Assembly (NCBI RefSeq): GCF_036320965.1
Contig: NC_092228.1
Coordinates: 11,631,262-11,695,261 of the forward strand
Source of the DNA: Panulirus ornatus
Lineage: Eukaryota > Arthropoda > Malacostraca > Decapoda > Palinuridae
Length of the DNA stretch: 64,000 nt
Reading direction: 5' to 3'
Every line of letters begins with the position of its first letter. Position 1 is the stretch's first letter. The notes beneath the pieces are model-generated. The model did no database searches. It was not told where the DNA came from and worked only from the letters and a program-made list of their open reading frames with translations. A program made the position numbers and the translations under genes. This document shows, piece after piece, positions 60,210 to 64,000 of this stretch.

Positions 60210-63200
60210 GAGCAAGGTTATTAGGTACAGTAGGGTTGAGGGTCAAGTCAATTGGGAGGTAAGTTTGAATGGAGAAAAACTGGAGGAAGTAAAGTGTTTT
60301 AGATATCTGGGAGTGGATCTGGCAGCGGATGGAACCATGGAAGCGGAAGTGGATCATAGGGTGGGGGAGAGGGCGAAAATTCTGGGAGCTTTGAAGAATG
60401 TGTGGAAGTCGAGAGCATTATCTCGGAAAGCAAAAATGAGTATGTTTGAAGGAATAGTGGTTCCAACAATGTTGTATGGTTGCGAGGCGTGGGCTATGGA
60501 TAGAGTTGTGCGCAAGAGGATGGATGTGCTGGAAATGAGATGTTTGAGGACAATGTGTGGTGTGAGGTGGTTTGATCGAGTAAGTAACGTAAGGGTAAGA
60601 GAGATGTGTGGAAATAAAAAGAGTGTGGTTGAGAGAGCAGAAGAGGGTGTTTTGAAATGGTTTGGGCACATGGAGAGAATGAGTGAGGAAAGATTGACCA
60701 AGAGGATATATGTGTCGAAGGTGGATGGAACGAGGAGAAGTGGGAGACCAAATTGGAGGTGGAAAGATGGAGTGAAAAAGATTTTGTGTGATCGGGGCCT
60801 GAACATGCAGGAGGGTGAAAGGAGGGCAAGGAATAGAGTGAATTGGATTGATGTGGTATACCGGGGTTGACGTGCTGTCAGTGGATTGAATCAGGGCATG
60901 TGAAGCGTCTGGGGTAAACCATGGAAAGCTGTGTAGGTATGTATATTTGCGTGTGTGGACGTATGTATATACATGTGTATGGGGGTGGGTTGGGCCATTT
61001 CTTTCGTCTGTTTCCTTGCGCTACCTTGCAAATGCAGGAGACAGCGGCAAAAAAAAAAAAAATAAATAAATAAAGAAAAAAAAAAATAATAATAATAATA
61101 ATAATAATATGTATGACAGCATGTCGATACACTGCCAATGGACCGAACCAAGGCACGTGAAGTGTCCGGAGCAAACCATGGAAAGATTCTTGGGGCCTGG
61201 ACACGGACAGGGAGCTGTAGTCTCAGAGCACCACACTCGCTTTCTAATATTCTTCCACTTTATTTCCCAAATTCTTGGGGAGTCTTCCTCTTAACACAGC
61301 CAGGATTCTTGACCTCTGTGACTCATTTCAAGTCCATGTTCTGGCTGCATAGGTCAGGGTTGGGAGGACTATGCTGTCCCTTAATCCCTTCTCTACTTCA
61401 GTTCATACACCTCTACCCTTCCTTATTCTATCAGGGGACCCCAGCAACTCTTCTACCTTATATAGGTCTCTCTCCTATCTCTCCTTCCATAATACTAAAC
61501 TTATCCAAGACAGCTCCTAAATATATAAATTCTTATGTCTTCCTGTCTTCCTCTCCCCACATGTGTAACACAATTCAGTACACTTTCTTCTTTCACTCTA
61601 GTGGGTTCTGCAAAATCTATACTTTTACTGTATCCTTTCAAACAGGAATACTTTATTTCTACTAGCATTCGCCATCAATCGCCTATGCTTACACACATCA
61701 TAATACACACTAACGACCTTCTGCAACTCCATTCTCTGCACACAACACAGTATCATATGCAAACAGGTCTGTCACTAGCTACCATACCTCACCTCCATAC
61801 TCCATCTCTGCATCCATTTTCCCTACATTTGCTTTCACCTTTCTTATCACTCCATCTATATACATCTTAAAAAGCCACAATTAATTTACACAGCCCTACC
61901 TTACACCCACATGTATTGTTCTCCTACCCCCATAATCCTGAACACATCCCATAGAGCATTCTAATCAACTTTGTTATACGCTTTCTCCAGATCCATAAAA
62001 GCTGCATACAACTTCTTCCCTTTCACTAGATACTTTTCCACAATCATTTTCATCAGAAAAATATGATCCACACATCCCCTACCTTTCCTAAAACCTCCTC
62101 ACTCCTCACTCATTCTGCATTCAGGTACTTCCATCTCTCTATTAATCAACACTCTTGCATACACTTTTCCCATTATACTTAACAGCCTTATTCCCCTATA
62201 ACTGCACACATCCTTACCACTTTTTTCCTTCAAATAAAGGAACAATAATAGCTTGCACCCAGTCTCAGGTTAAATAACTTATCAAATGCATCCACTCCAA
62301 CACACTTTCTCCTCCATACTTCAGCACTGCAGTCATAATCCCATATATCATTAAAAACTGTATGTGACGAAAAGTAAGGGGCAGACACATCAGAGAAATA
62401 CTGACCTTTACTCTTCCCATGTGTGATGTGGTCATCAGATGATCAACATATTCTGGCATAGATTCACTGAATATGCTACATAATCTGCACCAGTGCATGC
62501 CTTGGTCCATGTATCGAATATAAGTCCTCTGTGTGGCATGCGGGGCATACTGAAGTGTTCCAGAAAATTCTTTTTTTATTACCTCTTGTTGAACAGTTCC
62601 TTGAAGGATAGCTTCTTTTTTACTTGTCTCTGTTATATTACCCACTAGATGTTTCTTTTGAGGGGACTGGCTTCTCTGAGACTCAGTGGATGACTGCCTT
62701 GTAGTTTCATTTGAGAAAACTGGATTTGGTGACCCTGACCTATTTTGTCTAGGTACCTTACGAACTGGAGACCTGGACCTCTGTCTCTTTTGCTTGGACA
62801 AAGTTATATCTAATTCTGACCTATCAGGAGAAAGATAATGAGATACTCTTCTATGCTTTTCTCTTCCTGGTGAATGCTCAAGCTTCTTCTGTTTTTCCCT
62901 TGAATGATGGGGGCTTTCAGATTTCTCTCTTTGTATGGATTTATGCTTTTGTTTAACATCTTTTTTAAGTTCAATTTCCTTAGTGACTTTGTGAACCATT
63001 TCATTTATTTTAACAATCTGTTTTTCTATTTCTTTCATAAGAAATAAGTTTTCATCTAGGATACTTGAAAGACTTTCTCTGCTCCCTTTATGGTTCTTCG
63101 TAATGTCATCACGCTGCTCATTCATTTTGTTCTTCTGTTCTACCAACAATTTTACACGTTTTATCAAAGAATCTCTTTTTGACAAAAGGGCCTCAATCTC

Positions 63201-63759
63201 ATCTTTGTCTTTTTCAGTTTCTGGTGAGGAATTTTTTCTCAATTTCCTATCATCAATATCACTCGAGTCCGATTCAGACTCCGAAAAGTTTTTCTTACGT
63301 TTGCTTTTCTTTTCTTTGTGTCGTTTACGCTTAGACCTCTTTGGACTTTCAGATGGCTTTCTACTCTTACATTCATCAGATAATCTTCTAGAGGATCTTG
63401 CTCCCTCTTCTGAAGCAGATGATCTTGCCTTTGTAAACTCCCTCATTAAATCAGCAGACTGAACAAGAGACGTACTTAAAGTAGTTGATCCATAACTAGC
63501 TAAAGCTGGAGATACTGAAGAAACAGAGGACATAACTCCATGGCTCACTGTTTGGGGTACTGCTGAAGAAATGCCAGAAGGAATAGAATGTCCACTTGGG
63601 AAAGGCATAGTATTTGACTGAGTTGGTTTTTCAATCTTTTGTTCTGGGATCCTTTCACTTGTTATCTGAACATTTTCATATGTCATCATTGGCAATGATC
63701 CTACTTCTGTTTCTTTTCCTGGAATAGTATCCATTCTTTGGGCTTTAGTCTTGTCCTTT
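48371..63759 (-). CDS. ZNF318: ZNF318-like protein, two matrin-type zinc fingers (5' end outside window)
   Basis: Vertebrate ZNF318 is a nuclear protein involved in transcription and transcript processing. Minus-strand exons: 62406-63759, 57263-57353, 56581-56699, 48371-53416; phases match and give about 2,202 residues to the stop. The first exon starts mid-codon after an acceptor, so N-terminal exons lie beyond 64000. Order: S/T-rich start; K/R-rich nuclear stretch (SKRKRHKEKK); coiled coil (DEIEALLSKRDSLIKRVKLL); RS-like tract; finger 1 HWCRLC...HLMTTSH; the linker NDRKTWLAKAP, parallel to the DPYDRPW linker in ZNF318; finger 2 FYCSLC...HPESKMH; then VHRAKNPMYES, parallel to YVDENPLYEE. Both fingers fit C-x2-C-x12-H-x5-H. 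The 5 kb last exon is disordered, with PPPPGTE repeats, a 20-residue tandem array and basic RR-T-R motifs. The domain order supports the name; the tail is lineage-specific. Confidence 0.78.
49510..49915 (-). repeat. 60 bp coding tandem repeat in the ZNF318-like last exon
   Basis: About seven units of 20 residues of the form D(V/I)(K/E)(G/E)K-x2-S-(H/N)-E-I-I-(R/K)-S-T-x-x-A-T-T, for example DVKGKEPSNELIKSTNPART. One unit is shortened by deletion. Confidence 0.9.
51270..52262 (-). repeat. PPPPGTE motif cluster in the ZNF318-like last exon
   Basis: Seven clear copies of (L/P)PPGT(E/G): LLPPGTEHE, PLPPGTGD, PPPPGTEEC, PLPPGTEDE, PPPPGTENL, PPPPGTEDA and PPPPGTEPS, plus degenerate ones such as PTPSGIAED. 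Most are preceded by I/T/S and followed by acidic residues. Confidence 0.9.
53487..53550 (-). mobile_element. LINE-A scrap in ZNF318-like intron
   Basis: CTTGTCAGTCTTTCTTCACT and ATATGTCCAAACCA match the KWFGHMERMSEERLTK coding segment in reverse. Confidence 0.65.
53555..53612 (-). repeat. Repeat B fragment
   Basis: GGGGAACTGACATCAGAGAT followed by ATAGACAGATAG. Confidence 0.6.
54178..54735 (+). mobile_element. LINE-A fragment in ZNF318-like intron
   Basis: C-terminal coding end (GAGACCAAATTGGAAGTGGA) and complete 3'UTR to CGCTAACATGGGAGACAGCA plus tail. Antisense to the host gene. Confidence 0.85.
55330..56035 (+). mobile_element. Old LINE-A relic in ZNF318-like intron
   Basis: Contains a diverged RT stretch and then the C-terminal region (AGATGTGGAAAAAAGAAAGA, GGAGATGGAATGATGGATAG). 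The old-type 3' terminus GGCACAACTTCACTAATGCT follows. Frame destroyed. The left part, from 55330, is uncertain. Confidence 0.65.
57668..58252 (-). mobile_element. Old LINE-A relic in ZNF318-like intron
   Basis: From TATGGTTTACCTGCATTGCT through CACCCTCCTGAATGTTCAGA and ACATGTCCAAACCATTTCAG to CTATGACTCACTTCCAGCCC, the LINE-A C-terminal coding order in reverse, with many indels. Confidence 0.8.
58253..59329. other. ZNF318-like intron, nothing recognised
   Basis: Single-copy-looking non-coding DNA. A weak LINE-A-like tail (CTGGCACCACCTCACTTACA) lies near 59240. Confidence 0.5.
59330..59885 (+). repeat. Repeat B, longest copy
   Basis: About 550 bp used here as the reference: a TCTATCTATCTGTCTATATC core, then GGAACTCCCTCAAAGGAG, AGTGTCTTCAGAGGCTCC, a CTAATGCTTCTACCTA-type imperfect array (59640-59760), GCCAAAAGGCAGG and GTTGTCAAGTGTTACATATG. 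No ORF and no similarity to the LINE or SINE described. Confidence 0.75.
60146..60209. repeat. (AAT)n microsatellite
   Basis: About 21 imperfect AAT units, adjoining the 5' end of a LINE-A copy. Confidence 0.95.
60210..61050 (+). mobile_element. LINE-A copy, short-3'UTR subfamily, in ZNF318-like intron
   Basis: Young copy from KSKVIRYSRVEGQVNWE to NRVNWIDVVYRG, uninterrupted frame, then the shortened 3'UTR with the same deletion junction as copies 4 and 5 (near 60935). It ends AGACAGCGGC plus A-rich tail. AAT microsatellites flank both sides. Antisense to the host gene. Confidence 0.92.
61051..61109. repeat. LINE-A tail with (AAT)n
   Basis: A-rich and AAATA tail units passing into about eight AAT units. 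Confidence 0.9.
61110..61240 (+). mobile_element. LINE-A 3'UTR relic
   Basis: GCATGTCGATACACTGCCAA, GGAGCAAACCATGGAAAG, GGGGCCTGGACACGGACAGG, in LINE-A order just past the stop codon. Confidence 0.75.
61660..62270 (-). mobile_element. Diverged LINE-A-related RT relic
   Basis: The minus strand carries a broken RT. CTTTCTCCAGATCCATAAAA (MDLEKAY block), GATCCACACATCCCCTACC (GRGCVDQ block) and TTAACAGCCTTATTCCCCTA (NYRGISLL block) occur in the correct order. It differs enough from LINE-A to be a sister family. It ends just short of the ZNF318-like exon donor at 62406; 61241-61659 may be a further diverged part. Confidence 0.7.
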
Positions 63760-63875
63760 CTGAAAACATCACAAGTTATGAGAAACCTTTATATAAATAA
63801 CCTTAAGAAAAAGTATACAGGCTAATCATTAGCAATACTGTGCAACACTACTTAAAACAATGCACCTCTAGTTAC

Positions 63876-64000
63876 GTGGTATACCAGGGACAACATGCTA
63901 TCAATGGGCTGAACCAAAACATATGAAGCTATCACGGGAAACCAAGGAAAGGACTGTGGGGCCTGGTTGTTCAGAGGGGGTATGGCTTCAGAGCACAACA
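63876..64000 (+). mobile_element. LINE-A 3'UTR relic, cut by window edge
   Basis: GTGGTATACCAGGGACAACA, GCTGAACCAAAACATATGAA, GGACTGTGGGGCCTGGTTGT; old-type LINE-A end of coding plus 3'UTR. Confidence 0.8.

Overview
This is intron-rich, AT-rich nuclear DNA from an animal. It carries dense TA, GT and AAT microsatellites and very many copies of one LINE family. Protein relationships point to an arthropod; a decapod crustacean is my best guess from the repeat style, but that is inference. There are no prokaryotic operons, rRNA or CRISPR arrays.

Four cellular genes can be supported by spliced homology. (1) The last coding exon of a profilin at 12494-12696 (+), lying beyond about 12 kb of nested transposons. 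(2) A complete HROB (MCM8-MCM9 recruiting OB-fold protein) in five coding exons, 21389-26855 (+), 732 codons by my splicing. (3) A complete DUSP12/YVH1-type phosphatase with C-terminal zinc domain in eight coding exons, 29829-42577 (-), 316 aa. (4) The middle and C-terminal part of a ZNF318-like double matrin-type zinc-finger nuclear protein, four exons, 48371-63759 (-), about 2,202 aa in the window; its N-terminal exons lie beyond the right edge. A set of unrecognised candidate exons (-) sits at 15849-17115, possibly part of a gene divergent from HROB. HROB and DUSP12 are convergent; DUSP12 and ZNF318-like lie in the same direction, separated by about 5.8 kb.

The rest is mobile DNA. An APE-endonuclease/reverse-transcriptase LINE (RTE-like, called LINE-A here) fills 1-12400 with young, mutually similar, 5'-truncated copies, and is scattered as young and old fragments over the remainder. 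A short SINE (SINE-A) carries a 3' end resembling that of LINE-A. It has clear target-site duplications at two places, and one copy lies in the DUSP12 3'UTR, where it supplies the first AATAAA. A decayed CR1/L2-like LINE (18920-20660) and an unclassified ~400 bp repeat family (repeat B) are also present.

The most interesting structures are: a LINE-A copy with a reciprocal 5' inversion typical of twin priming (3005-5655); a near-spacerless 1.8 kb inverted pair (1212-4795); a chain of LINE ends that repeatedly abut microsatellites; the SINE-LINE 3' tail match; and three kinds of internal peptide repeat in the ZNF318-like giant exon. The genes show no sign of working together as a pathway; HROB acts in DNA repair, DUSP12 in ribosome maturation/phosphatase signalling, ZNF318-like in nuclear RNA/transcription and profilin in actin dynamics.
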